Below, in pieces: positions 35,049 through 44,800 of a stretch of DNA of 64,000 nucleotides (positions are counted from its first letter, which is position 1; every line of letters starts with the position of its first letter). The notes beneath the pieces were generated by a model, which was not told where the DNA came from, made no database searches, and was given only the letters and a program-made list of their open reading frames with translations. Made by a program: the position numbers and the translations under genes. The stretch is from UBA4363 sp002393965 (GTDB lineage Bacteria; Bacteroidota; Bacteroidia; Bacteroidales; Paludibacteraceae): the NCBI GenBank assembly GCA_946542925.1, contig CAMNLA010000016.1, positions 1 through 64,000 on the forward strand. Direction: 5' to 3'.

Positions 35049-37184
35049 TTAGGATGGGCTGTGCTCACCCGGGCTGTCGGTGGACTCGGTCTTTTTCTCT
35101 ACGTCGGGATAGGCAATACGGGTATGATAGATTGTTTTGAGTTTGGCTTTGAAGGTGGTCTTGATGGTATCAATGTCGGCAAAGGTAATAGGGGCTTTGG
35201 CATAGAGACCGTCAGAGAGTTGATGGTCAATGATTCGGTCCACCAGTTGGTCAATGGACTGGTCAGACCATTCTGTAAGCGAACGTGATGTCGCTTCCAC
35301 GGCATCGGCCATCATCAGCAAAACCTGTTCCTTGGTGTACGGGTTCGGACCAGCATATCGGAAGGCTTCGTCCGGAAGTTCCTCGTCCGGATGGGTGTTC
35401 AGCCATGTGTTATAGAAGTAGCCGGTGCGAGAGGTGCCGTGATGGGTGCGGATGAATTCCAGAACCGGACGAGGCAGGTTGTATGTCTTGGCGATTTTCA
35501 GACCTTCAGCCACGTGGTTGATAATTCGTTTGGAGGCTTCTTGCAGTTTCAACGTGGAGAGAGGGTTGAAACCGGATAGCTGGTTCTCGGTAAAATATTC
35601 CGGATGAGGCAGCTTGCCAATGTCGTGGTATAGGGCTCCGATACGAGCCAGCAGACCATTGGCTCCTATTTCCTTCGCGGCATCCGTTACCAGGTTTGCC
35701 ACCTGCAGTGAGTGCTGAAAAGTTCCCGGTGCTGTTTCGGAGAATCGCAGGAGCAACGGCGTGTTTACGTTCGACAGTTCCACCAATGATACGGGGGAGA
35801 TATATCCGAACGCTCGCTCGACAAGGTAGATGATGCCGTAGGCAAACAATAACAGAAGGGAGGAAACGCCGAAAGCCAGAAAACGGTAAGGATCAATGGA
35901 GGAGAGGGAGGAGGATGTGAGTAACGCATAGCCTACATAGGCTCCCAGATAGCAGATGAATACGAAGAGACCGGCACGGGCCAGTTGGGCTCGCGTGGTG
36001 AGGTCGCGTAACGCAGCGACTGCCGTCATGCCTGCCAGTATCTGAAGTAGGATGAATTCCGCAGGGGAGAACGTGAACAGCGCAGTGAGCAGTACAACGA
36101 TGAAGTGGGTGAAGAGGGCTGTGCGCGGGTCAAAGAAGGTTCGGACTACCAGCGGGACAAGGGCAAATGGGAAGTAGTAAACCGAACGGGCCGTGTAGCG
36201 TACCATGAGAACGGCAAGCACTACGGGTACGATTGTCATGGTCAGGATAAACAACAGGTCTCTCATCTTGTTGAAGATGTTCGGCCGGAACATATAGAGA
36301 TAGAGGAACAGCTGCAACAATAGGATCCCTACTAGTAAGACCTGTCCTGCGGAGGAGAGAATGGGCGAGAGTTGTACGGACGAGAGGGTCGAGGCCCATT
36401 GTGGTAACCGACTTTCTCCCCCTCCGGTGTTGTCTGTCTCTTGCGCATTTTCCTTCGTGGCAATTTCCAGCGAGAGAAGGATCTGTGCGGTTCGTTGCGT
36501 GACTATCTCTCCTCGGTCAATGATCCGCTCGCCGGCTTGAACCATACCGTTGGTATTGGAAACCGAATGCAGCAATTCTTTCCGACCACGCAATGTAATC
36601 TCTTGGTCAAGGAAGATGTTTTCCGTGATAAACCGGTTGAGGTCCAGCTGTTGCAACTGTGCTACCGACAGGGAGGCTGGATGGTGGTTCATGACGTATT
36701 CATAAGCACTCTGAACCGTAAAGAACGAGTCGGTGGTATGTACGGAGGCGGTACGGTTGTCGGCTATGATGGCAATGCGTTCGTTCTTATGCGCCTTGAG
36801 CGAATCCAGATCGGCAAACGAGAGAATACCACGATTATAGAGGAAGGAAAGACTTTGCAATAGATATTCTTTCGCCTCTCCTTCTTCAACATTGCCGCGA
36901 AGGATAGAGGTCATACGCTCTCCGACGTTTCGGTCAATGCGGAAATAGGGAGTGAAATCCTGAAGCGCTCGTTTCTGCTCTTCTGCCAGTAGGACCGAGT
37001 CCTTGATGATGGGGAAGGAGAACGGGGCTGTCAGCAACGAGTAGTTCCACGGATGACCGACCGAATAGGTATAGCGGAACGAGTCTCGTTTGGGAAAGAG
37101 CTGCACAATCAGAACCAGAGCTGCCAGAAAAAACGAAGCACGGGCAACTAATTTTATCGTGTGATTGTCGAAGGAGAAACGCAT
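35049..37184 (-). CDS. pgpH: 7TM-HD phosphohydrolase, PgpH-like
   Basis: This 711-residue membrane protein matches PgpH, which degrades cyclic di-AMP. Residue 1-45 holds one membrane segment, then a large extracytoplasmic 7TMR-HDED domain (about 45-265), seven transmembrane helices (about 280-470), and a cytosolic HD domain. HD residues are in LLARIGALYHDIGKLPHPEY and IRTHHGTSRTGYFY, with the DEAFRYAGPNPYTKEQ loop. The substrate is inferred from family members. It heads the minus-strand block with the protease, obgE, GNAT and MmcQ genes. Confidence 0.92.
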   Translation of the reverse strand: MRFSFDNHTIKLVARASFFLAALVLIVQLFPKRDSFRYTYSVGHPWNYSLLTAPFSFPIIKDSVLLAEEQKRALQDFTPYFRIDRNVGERMTSILRGNVEEGEAKEYLLQSLSFLYNRGILSFADLDSLKAHKNERIAIIADNRTASVHTTDSFFTVQSAYEYVMNHHPASLSVAQLQQLDLNRFITENIFLDQEITLRGRKELLHSVSNTNGMVQAGERIIDRGEIVTQRTAQILLSLEIATKENAQETDNTGGGESRLPQWASTLSSVQLSPILSSAGQVLLVGILLLQLFLYLYMFRPNIFNKMRDLLFILTMTIVPVVLAVLMVRYTARSVYYFPFALVPLVVRTFFDPRTALFTHFIVVLLTALFTFSPAEFILLQILAGMTAVAALRDLTTRAQLARAGLFVFICYLGAYVGYALLTSSSLSSIDPYRFLAFGVSSLLLLFAYGIIYLVERAFGYISPVSLVELSNVNTPLLLRFSETAPGTFQHSLQVANLVTDAAKEIGANGLLARIGALYHDIGKLPHPEYFTENQLSGFNPLSTLKLQEASKRIINHVAEGLKIAKTYNLPRPVLEFIRTHHGTSRTGYFYNTWLNTHPDEELPDEAFRYAGPNPYTKEQVLLMMADAVEATSRSLTEWSDQSIDQLVDRIIDHQLSDGLYAKAPITFADIDTIKTTFKAKLKTIYHTRIAYPDVEKKTESTDSPGEHSPS

Positions 37185-37203
37185 GAACCGACGATTAGAA
37201 AAT

Positions 37204-37242
37204 CAAAAGTAGTGTTTTTTTCGGATTGATTCCTTATCTTTG
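37204..37242. promoter_or_regulatory. Divergent -7 boxes for pgpH and the NlpC/P60 gene
   Basis: The minus strand reads TACTTTTG at 37204-37211, 20 bp before the pgpH ATG. The plus strand reads TATCTTTG at 37235-37242, 54 bp before the ATG at 37296. The two boxes are so close that the transcripts may interfere with each other. Confidence 0.6.
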
Positions 37243-37295
37243 GGAAAGAAATAGCGAGGAAACAGCCTCCTTCGTTGAAATTTAATCAGACATAT

Positions 37296-38084
37296 ATGTT
37301 TGGAATCAATCTCAATAGCGTCTTGCCCATGCGCACCGAACCGGCAGAGCAAAGTGAGATGTGCAGCCAGTTGCTGTTCGGCGAGCATTTCTCTATTTTG
37401 GAGACTTCCGACCGATGGCTCTTTATTCATAATATGTCCGACGGATATGAGGGGTGGGTGGACCGTAAGATGGTAACGCCCATCTCCGAGGAGATAGCCG
37501 ATGAGTTGAGCGAGTCGGATCCTGCCATCGTTAATCGTCCGTTGGCTAACGGCTATGTCGATTCCAGAGGCGAGAACATCCTGCTACCTGGAGGATGTGT
37601 TCTTCCTTTCTACAATGTCAACTCCGAGCGCTTCTCTATCTGTGAAACGGAATTCCGGCTGGCAAGGGAGAGTGTCAACATGCCGAATGAAAAAATCTTC
37701 TCAGGCGAGGAGTTGGTTTCCATTGCCTTCATGTACCTCAATACCCCTTATCTATGGGGCGGACGCAATGCCTTGGGCATCGATTGCTCCGGGTTCGTTC
37801 AGACCGTCTTGCGTATTTGTGGACGACGTATGCCGCGCGACGCCGCCAAGCAGGTGGAGCAGGGTACGGTCGTCAGTTTCCTGCAGGAAGCAAGGGCTGG
37901 CGACCTCGCTTTCTTTGAGAATCAGGAGGGAAGCATTGTGCATGTTGGAATACTGGTCAATAACAGTGAGATTATCCACGCATCTGGACGTGTCAAGCTC
38001 GAACGCATCGACGCTCAGGGAATTGTTAACGAGGAGACGGGACGACATTCCCATCGTCTTCGGGTTATCAAACGGGTCGTATAG
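37296..38084 (+). CDS. NlpC/P60 (C40) cell-wall hydrolase with SH3 domain
   Basis: The 262-residue protein has a bacterial SH3-like N-terminal domain (about 1-70, DRWLFIHNMSDGYEGWVDRKMV) and a C-terminal NlpC/P60 peptidase. Catalytic residues are Cys in GIDCSGFVQTVLR, His in GSIVHVGILVNN and a following polar residue near IIHASG. Such enzymes cleave gamma-D-Glu-diamino acid bonds in peptidoglycan. No signal peptide is visible, so it may act on recycled peptides. The ATG at 37296 is preferred over a TTG at 37275. Confidence 0.9.
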   Translation: MFGINLNSVLPMRTEPAEQSEMCSQLLFGEHFSILETSDRWLFIHNMSDGYEGWVDRKMVTPISEEIADELSESDPAIVNRPLANGYVDSRGENILLPGGCVLPFYNVNSERFSICETEFRLARESVNMPNEKIFSGEELVSIAFMYLNTPYLWGGRNALGIDCSGFVQTVLRICGRRMPRDAAKQVEQGTVVSFLQEARAGDLAFFENQEGSIVHVGILVNNSEIIHASGRVKLERIDAQGIVNEETGRHSHRLRVIKRVV

Positions 38085-38100
38085 TCTATATGATATAGTC

Positions 38101-38139
38101 GGAAGCGGCTGGAAAAGTTAAACTTTTCCAGCCGCTTCC
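38101..38139. terminator. Bidirectional terminator hairpin
   Basis: An almost continuous palindrome, arms 38101-38119 and 38121-38139, lies between the convergent C40 peptidase and mscS-like genes. T-runs are weak on both sides, so it may act with Rho or mark mRNA 3' ends. Confidence 0.75.
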
Positions 38140-38165
38140 GTTTGAGTATATGGAGGAAGATCGTT

Positions 38166-39236
38166 TTATTCCTTGGCTTCTTTCTCTTCCTTGTTGACGT
38201 AGAGCGTCTGTGTCGGGAAGGCGAAGTTCAGACCCGCAGCGTTGAATTCATGTAGGATGGTGAGGTTGACGCTCGACTTCACGTCGTAGTACGGTGCCCC
38301 GCGTTTGACATAGACCCATGCTGTGATGTTCAATGAGAAGTCACCGTAGTCGGTAAAGAATACGCGGGTCTCTTTGTCCAGCCCCTTGATCTTTTCCGGA
38401 AGCGAACGGAGAATCTGGAGGGCTTCGTCCATCTTCTCCGGTGTCGTGTCGTATGTCACTCCTAATTCAATGACAATGCGCAGTTTGTTCTGCGACAGGT
38501 TCTCAAGGTTCGTGTCGGAGGTCTTGTAGTTTGGGATGGTCACCAGGGTCTTGTCGTAGGTGCGCAGTTTGGTGGAACGGATGCCGATAGCCTCTACCGT
38601 TCCTTTCGTTTCTCCGATCTTTACGAGGTCACCGATGCGGAACGGATGGTCAATGAGCAGGAAGATACCGCCGAGGATATTCTTGGCGGTGTCCTGAGCC
38701 GCCAATGCGATGGCGACTCCTCCGATACCTAGACCTGCCAACAATGCTCCTACGTTGACACCAGCGTTGTTCAGTGCCGTGACGATTCCGATGCTCCAGA
38801 TGAAGAACATCGCCACTTTCTGTATGACCATCAGGGCGTGCTGGTCAAATTTCTTTTCCGTGTCGGCTGCAACCCTGCCGAGATAGGTGTTCAGAAGAGA
38901 GGAAACAAGTTGGGCAACGAACCACGTGGCATTCACGGTCACGAAGATACGATAGGCAGTACCCAGACCTTTGTAGAAGTTCTCTGGCAGTTCAATGTGA
39001 TGCATCGCTCCCCAGAATCCGCCAAGGGTGAATCCCAAAACCATCGGACCCTGAAGCGATGCGACGATAATCCGGAAAAGTTGAGTGGGAGCCTTTTCCG
39101 ATACTGGACGCAACACTTTGTTCGCAAATAGTTTGATCAGCTGGCCGATGATGATGGATGATGCGATGATGACAAGGGCGATAAGCCATTCTTTCAGGCT
39201 GTTGTGCAGTATCTCATAACTCAGTAGGTCGTTCAT
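38166..39236 (-). CDS. Small-conductance mechanosensitive channel, MscS family
   Basis: The 356-residue membrane protein has four N-terminal hydrophobic helices and an MscS core. The pore-lining helix is NVGALLAGLGIGGVAIALAA, followed by AQDTAKNILGGIFLLIDHPF and the beta domain FRIGDLVKIGETKGTVEAIGIRSTKLR. It should open on membrane tension to release solutes in hypo-osmotic shock. It is larger than E. coli MscS (286) and closer to YbdG/YnaI-like forms. It stands as a single-gene unit. Confidence 0.93.
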   Translation of the reverse strand: MNDLLSYEILHNSLKEWLIALVIIASSIIIGQLIKLFANKVLRPVSEKAPTQLFRIIVASLQGPMVLGFTLGGFWGAMHHIELPENFYKGLGTAYRIFVTVNATWFVAQLVSSLLNTYLGRVAADTEKKFDQHALMVIQKVAMFFIWSIGIVTALNNAGVNVGALLAGLGIGGVAIALAAQDTAKNILGGIFLLIDHPFRIGDLVKIGETKGTVEAIGIRSTKLRTYDKTLVTIPNYKTSDTNLENLSQNKLRIVIELGVTYDTTPEKMDEALQILRSLPEKIKGLDKETRVFFTDYGDFSLNITAWVYVKRGAPYYDVKSSVNLTILHEFNAAGLNFAFPTQTLYVNKEEKEAKE

Positions 39237-39356
39237 GGGAGTAGGATGTATAATGTTTATTAAACCTTTTTTGTCATGGCAAATCCTGTCTGCTTTTCTT
39301 CTTTCTATTGGTGTTGTTCAAACAAGGTGCGTTTCTTATCTGTTTGATGTCATGAA

Positions 39357-39779
39357 CTACGGGAGTGCTGGGATGTCTATCTCCCGAGTGCCGTCCGGGA
39401 GTTCACGGATGTTTATCTCCAGTGTCTCTTCGGGGAGGAGAGAAAGGATGCGTTCCGGCCATTCAATGAAACAGTATCGACCGGAGTAGAAGTAGTCCTC
39501 GCAACCGAAGTCGATGGCCTCTTCCTCGTTCTTGATACGGTAGAAGTCGAAATGATAAACGGCTTCTCCGTCTCCTGCCAGGTACTCGTTGACGATGGCA
39601 AAGGTTGGCGAGGCAACGGTTTCCTTTACGCCAAGCTGGTGGCAGACGGCTTTGATGAACGTTGTCTTGCCGGCTCCCATGGAGCCGTAGAAGGCAAGAA
39701 CCCGATGGTCTCCGATGAGCTCCAGAAATTTTTGGGCAGCCTGTTCTATTTGTTCAAGTGATGGTAGGGTAAGTTTCAT
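39357..39779 (-). CDS. tsaE: TsaE, tRNA t6A synthesis ATPase
   Basis: TsaE powers the TsaBDE complex that makes threonylcarbamoyl-adenosine in tRNAs reading ANN codons. The protein has 140 residues from the ATG at 39779, with Walker A FYGSMGAGKTTFIKAVC, VASPTFAIVNEYLAG, and HFDFYRI, all typical of the family. An upstream ATG at 39875 was rejected because the -7 box TATCTTTG lies downstream of it. The gene ends just upstream of the mscS-like gene. Confidence 0.95.
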   Translation of the reverse strand: MKLTLPSLEQIEQAAQKFLELIGDHRVLAFYGSMGAGKTTFIKAVCHQLGVKETVASPTFAIVNEYLAGDGEAVYHFDFYRIKNEEEAIDFGCEDYFYSGRYCFIEWPERILSLLPEETLEINIRELPDGTREIDIPALP

Positions 39780-39798
39780 GGCTCGAAGAAAAACGATG

Positions 39799-39806
39799 CA
39801 AAGATA
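39799..39806 (-). promoter_or_regulatory. -7 box of tsaE
   Basis: The minus strand reads TATCTTTG, 19 bp before the tsaE ATG at 39779, giving a very short leader. The rest of 39780-40006 shows no gene. Confidence 0.65.
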
Positions 39807-40006
39807 CGTTTTTTTACAGATTTCACACGTTACTCTCCCAACCAACGGCTTTGGGAGTGCAGAGAGATTTCCCACAGTTGCTGGGTAAATAATGTTTTTC
39901 TATAATTAACCCTCTATTCATATTTAAAATACTCATGTATGTCTGTAATGAGGATGGATTATACCAATGAAAGCGAGTAAGAAAAGAGGGAGGCTGTAGC
40001 TGTCTG

Positions 40007-40288
40007 TCAAGGTAAAACGCGAAAGGTGCTCTCGGCGGTGAGAACGGGCCTTCCGTTATCCCATTCCAGGTTCTCGATGGCTATGACGGGCACGGTTTCG
40101 CCCGCGGTGAGTCTTTTGCCGTATGGTGGTACGAGGATGCCGTTGACGAGTATGGTGTTCTGCGGTTCTTCCCCTTGATGCAGAGGACGAATGGATGAGA
40201 GAGTACCGTCCTCCTGTATCTCAACAAAGCCGTTCCGCATTTCCGATGTCCCATCGGCGAAGATGCGGTGAGCCACATAGCGTCCCAT
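40007..40288 (-). CDS. Small hypothetical, amidohydrolase-composite-like
   Basis: This 93-residue protein begins MGRYVAHRIFADGTSEMRNG and continues VEIQEDGTLSSIRPL and ILVNGILVPPYGKRL. That order resembles the beta-sandwich composite domain at the N-terminus of Bacteroidota amidohydrolases, where the next residues would be the metal-binding HxH. Here the catalytic barrel is missing and a short beta-rich end follows. It may be a stand-alone relic or an independent small fold. Its ATG lies 1 bp after the stop of the DUF4296 gene, so translation is coupled. Function is unknown. Confidence 0.7.
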   Translation of the reverse strand: MGRYVAHRIFADGTSEMRNGFVEIQEDGTLSSIRPLHQGEEPQNTILVNGILVPPYGKRLTAGETVPVIAIENLEWDNGRPVLTAESTFRVLP

Positions 40289-40289
40289 C

Positions 40290-40622
40290 TCAGTCTTTCT
40301 GTGTTTCGATGCGGTGAATGACCTCTTCCATGACCTTCTCAAAGAGTTCGGGATGGCGGGTGTACCAGGAGATGGTCGAGTCGAACTGTGCCAGCGTTAC
40401 ATCGTGTTTCGTAAGGATCTCGTTGTAGAGGATGTACTTTGTCGTGTCACCCCGGTGAATGTTCTTCATCTGGGCGACGGCATCAATCATGTAATAGTCT
40501 GTCAGCACGTCTTCCATCTTCTCGTCACTGAGTACGTATGTCGGTCGCTCTGGCTCACAGGCAGTGAGACTCAGGGTCAGCAGAAGGGAGAGTAGGAATC
40601 CGATGGGACAGAGGCGCTTCAT
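40290..40622 (-). CDS. DUF4296 lipoprotein
   Basis: This 110-residue protein has a lipoprotein signal peptide with lipobox LTAC (Cys about 22) and a DUF4296 domain. The family block is VLSDEKMEDVLTDYYMIDAV, with QFDSTISWYTRHPELFEKVM near the end. The family is found next to lspA in many Bacteroidota, as here. Function is unknown; it is likely a periplasmic or outer-membrane lipoprotein made together with its signal peptidase. Confidence 0.88.
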   Translation of the reverse strand: MKRLCPIGFLLSLLLTLSLTACEPERPTYVLSDEKMEDVLTDYYMIDAVAQMKNIHRGDTTKYILYNEILTKHDVTLAQFDSTISWYTRHPELFEKVMEEVIHRIETQKD

Positions 40623-40659
40623 GGAAATGATGGTTTAGTAAGAACAGACAGGTGGATTT

Positions 40660-41343
40660 TCAGGATGCTTTAGCCGATTCGCCTCTTTGCGTCTGTATGG
40701 AGTCACTGGTCTTAGACACTCCCTTTTCCAGTCGTTCCCGACGTTCTTTGCCCGACTCCAGAGAGAGATTGAGGTCCTTGCGGAAGAAGATGAGTACCAG
40801 GAAGATACTGACCGTTACGGCAATGTCGGCTACGTTGAAAACAGCATCGAAGAACAGTGTCTCTCCGGCTTCATTGGTGATAATGGGGAAGTAGAACATA
40901 TCCACTACCTTGCCGTGGAACAGCGAACTGTATCCCGAACCGATGGGAACGAACGAGGCAATGCGTCCAAGCGAACTGGAGAAGATACAGCCGTAGAAAG
41001 TACCGTCAATCAAGTTGCCGACCGCACCGGCCAGCGTCAAGGCGATGACGTAGATATAAGATGTCCGCTCGCCCTTCGGGTGACGTATCATGCGGAGAAT
41101 ATACCAACCCAATAGGAAACAGCATACCAAGCGGAATAGGGAAAGCAGGATCTTGTCGCCGAACTCCCAACCGAATGCCATGCCGTTGTTCTCGACGAAG
41201 AGTAACTGGAACCAGTCCGTAAAGAAGATTCCCTCGCCCAGTCGGAACGACGTCTTTACCCAGACCTTGCAGGCCTGGTCAAGGAGTAGAATCAAAAGGA
41301 TGAGCCCGGTGACGCGGAGGGCTGTCTGGCGTTTTGCGGTCAT
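40660..41343 (-). CDS. lspA: Lipoprotein signal peptidase (signal peptidase II)
   Basis: LspA removes signal peptides from prolipoproteins in the inner membrane. The 227-residue protein has four transmembrane helices. The catalytic aspartates fall in GAVGNLIDGTFYG (region III) and FNVADIAVTVSIF (region V), and NNGMAFGWEF is region II. The C-terminal 30 residues are an unconserved charged extension. It lies 9 bp after the DksA-like gene and 37 bp before the DUF4296 lipoprotein. Confidence 0.95.
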   Translation of the reverse strand: MTAKRQTALRVTGLILLILLLDQACKVWVKTSFRLGEGIFFTDWFQLLFVENNGMAFGWEFGDKILLSLFRLVCCFLLGWYILRMIRHPKGERTSYIYVIALTLAGAVGNLIDGTFYGCIFSSSLGRIASFVPIGSGYSSLFHGKVVDMFYFPIITNEAGETLFFDAVFNVADIAVTVSIFLVLIFFRKDLNLSLESGKERRERLEKGVSKTSDSIQTQRGESAKAS

Positions 41344-41352
41344 CGTCGGGGA

Positions 41353-41736
41353 TTATCGCTTGCCTTCCTTGTCTTCAACAGTAGTGGTTGCGTGCGGTAC
41401 GGCACGTAGCCTCTCGGCAGGAATCAGTTTTCCGGAGATGCGCGAGATGCCGTAGGTCTTGTTGTCAATGCGCTTGAGGGCGTCTTTCAGTTTCTTGATA
41501 AAGTCAATCTGACGCTGTACGTTGCGGATGGTCTCCTCCTGATTAAGCGTCGCAGCGCCTTCTTCCAGCACCTTGAACGTCGGAGCCGTGTCGCTGTCAC
41601 CGTTGCCGTGGGCGTTATTCAGGTTTGCCTTGAGCGCATCAATCTCGTTCTGTGCCTTCTCGATCTTCGTGAGAATGAGCTGGCGGAACTCCTCCAGTTC
41701 CTCATCCGTGTACCGGGTATTCTCTGCGTTTGGCAT
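41353..41736 (-). CDS. TraR/DksA-family protein without zinc cysteines
   Basis: This 127-residue protein matches the DksA/TraR family in its coiled-coil (about 10-85) and the end block YGISRISGKLIPAERLRAVPHA. Family members elsewhere place CxxC pairs of a zinc finger around this block; here there is no cysteine in the whole protein. Bacteroidota homologues are known to be reduced at these positions. It might bind RNA polymerase in the secondary channel, but an effect on transcription is inference. It sits between ileS and lspA, a conserved phylum arrangement. Confidence 0.85.
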   Translation of the reverse strand: MPNAENTRYTDEELEEFRQLILTKIEKAQNEIDALKANLNNAHGNGDSDTAPTFKVLEEGAATLNQEETIRNVQRQIDFIKKLKDALKRIDNKTYGISRISGKLIPAERLRAVPHATTTVEDKEGKR

Positions 41737-41840
41737 AATAGTTTGAAGTTTAAGGATTAAACAGTATGTTTCTTTTGGTGCGGGGCAGGTAGGTATCTGC
41801 TCTTCTGCTCGTCCCGCCGCTTTTTGCGAATATAGAACTT

Positions 41841-44800
41841 TTATTCTTTATTTACAACAACCCTGACTACATAATCATCCATGTCCAGTTCGGTTGCGTC
41901 AGCAAGCGAAGGGTGCAGTTCGAGTGACGATGCCAGTACCTGACTGACGATGTAGTCCCTGAAGTCGTTTACGGCATCATTGATTTCGTCCCGTTCTTCT
42001 ATCTGGATGCGGATGCGGTCGGTGATTTCCAGACCGGATGTCTTTCGCAGGTTCTGGATGCGGTTCACGAGTTCGCGTGCCACGCCTTCACGACGCAACG
42101 GCTCGCTCACTTCAATGTCCAGGGCGATGGTCAGGCTACCTTCGTTGGCGACGAGCCATCCTGGCATGTCCTCCGTCGCAATCTCGACATCGGAGAGTAG
42201 TACTTCTACTGTACCGCCTTCTACGGTCAGGTCCATCCGTTCGTTACGCTCGATTTCGGAAATCTGGTCTTGTGTCAGGGAGGAGATGGCGGCCGCAATG
42301 GCTTTCATCTGTTTTCCGTATTTCTTGCCCAGTGTCTTGAAGTTCGGCTTGATACGCTTGACGAGCTGTACGGAGGCGTCGTCCGCAGGGACGATTTCCA
42401 GTTCCTTGACGTTCGTCTCCGTCTTGATGAGTTCGGAGATGTATTGCAGTTGCTTCAGTGTCTTGGCGTCGGCCGCCGGAATGACGGCTTTGGCAAGAGG
42501 CTGGCGCACTTTCTTGTCGGCTTTGCGACGCAAGGCAAGGATCATGGAGGACGACTGCTGGGCTAAGCGCATACACTCCTCCAGTTCGGTATCGATGAGG
42601 CTTGCATCTGCCACAGGCCAGTCTGCCAGATGTACGGAGTCGTGAACGTCGTGTCCGGTCACGGCATTCAGGTCCTTGAAGAGACGGTCGGCAAAGAATG
42701 GTGCGATCGGAGCCATGAGCCGTGCCACGGTGTCCAGGCAGGTCAGCAGTGTCTCGTATGCGGAGCGCTTGTCCTCGGTCAGACCACCGCCCCAGAATCG
42801 TTTGCGGTTGAGGCGTACGTACCAGTTCGAGAGGTTGTCGTTGACGAAATCCGCAATCAGACGTCCTGCCCTTGTCGGTTCGTAATCTTCCAAGGCTGCC
42901 TCTACGTTGCGGATCAGTGTATTGACCTCCGAGATGATCCATCGGTCAATTTCTGGACGTGACGACACCTCTGTTGCTTTCTCTTTGCCGTCGAACCCGT
43001 CCACGTTCGCATACAATGCGAAGAAGGAATAGGTGTTGTACAGTGTGCCGAAGAACTTGCGCTGCACTTCTTCCACACCGGCAATGTCGAATTTCAGGTT
43101 GTCCCATGGAGCCGCATTGGTGATCATATACCAGCGCAATGGGTCACTGCCGTTTTTCTCGATGACCTCGAATGGGTTGACGGCATTCCCCAGACGCTTC
43201 GACATCTTGCTTCCGTTCTTGTCCAGGACCAGACCGTTGGAGATGACGTTGCGGAATGCCACCGAGTCGAACAGCATCGTGGCAAGGGCATGTAGAGTGA
43301 AGAACCAGCCACGGGTCTGGTCCACTCCCTCGTTGATGAAGTCCGCAGGATAGCATGTGCCGTTGTCCAGTGACTCCCGGTTTTCGAATGGGTAGTGTAT
43401 CTGTGCGTACGGCATGGCTCCGGAGTCGAACCATACGTCGATGAGGTCTGCCTCGCGCTTCATCGGTTTTCCGGTCGGCGAGACCAGGATCACACTGTCG
43501 ATATACGGACGGTGGAGGTCGATGTTCTGTGGGGCGTAGTTCTCACGGCTCATGTCGCCTACCTTGAAGTTCTTGTATGGGTTCTCCTTCATGAAACCGG
43601 CCTTGACGGACTTCTCAATCTCGCGGACAAGTTCCTCGACGGAGCCGATGCAGATTTCCTCGCCCGTTTCCGACCGCCAGATTGGCAGCGGTGTACCCCA
43701 GTAGCGGGAACGTGAGAGGTTCCAGTCGTTCAGGTTCTCCAACCATTTTCCGAAGCGTCCCGTTCCGGTGGATTCCGGCTTCCAGTTGATGGTGCGGTTC
43801 AGTTCGATCATGCGGTCCTTGCAGGCTGTGGAACGGATGAACCAGGAGTCAAGCGGATAGTACAGGATCGGCTTGTCGGTGCGCCAGCAGTGCGGATAGT
43901 TGTGCACGTGTTTCTCAATGCGCCATGCCAGTCCCTGTTGCTTGAGCATCATGCAGATGCTTACGTCCAGGCTCTCGTCGTTGTCGCTGAGCGTGTCGTC
44001 ATAAGCGTTCTTGACGTATCGTCCTGCGTACGGAGCATAGAGTTCTGTATTGACACTTTTCTTGACGTATTCCTCGTCCAGATCTTCCAGTGGGTAGTAG
44101 CGTCCTTTCAGATCGACGGTAGGACGCAGGTTGCCGGCTTTGTCGATGAGTTGGAGCGGAACTATTCCCGCTGCTTTCGCCACCCGTGCGTCATCCGCAC
44201 CGAAGGTAGGAGAGATATGGACGATACCAGTACCGTCTTCCGTGGTAACGTAGTCACCGCCAATGACGCGGAATGCGTCTCCGTCCACTGCGAAGAATGG
44301 TATGAGTTGTTCATAGTCCAGTCCGATCAGGTCCTCGCCCTTCAGTTCGGCCACGACTTCGCCCTGTGGCAGTTTCTTGCCGTCGCCGAAGTGGGCATTG
44401 ACGAGCTCCTTGGCAAGGACGAACACTCCCTCCTGTCCGTTGTATGGGTTGGCGGATTTCACCACCGCATAGTCCAGTTTTGGACCGACACAGAGAGCCG
44501 TGTTGGAGGTCAAGGTCCATGGGGTCGTGGTCCATGCCAGCATCCATGCCTTCCCTTCTTTCGAGGATCTGCGCAGGGCTTCTGGCAGACGGCTGTCTTC
44601 CGTAGGCTTCAGACGGAACTGGGCGGTGACGGTCGTGTCCTTTACGTCGCGGTAGCATCCAGGTTGGTTCAGCTCGTGTGACGAGAGCCCCGTGCCGGCA
44701 GCGGGAGAATACGGCTGGATGGTGTAGCCTTTATAGAGCAGACCCTTCTTGTAGAGCTCCTTCAGCATCCACCAGAGGGTTTCGATGTATTTGTTGTCGT

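Noticed and set aside
39258..39330. Third decayed copy of the hairpin repeat upstream of the mscS-like gene
   Set aside because: Only a short block (attaaaccttttttgtcatgg) resembles the repeat, too little to call a feature.
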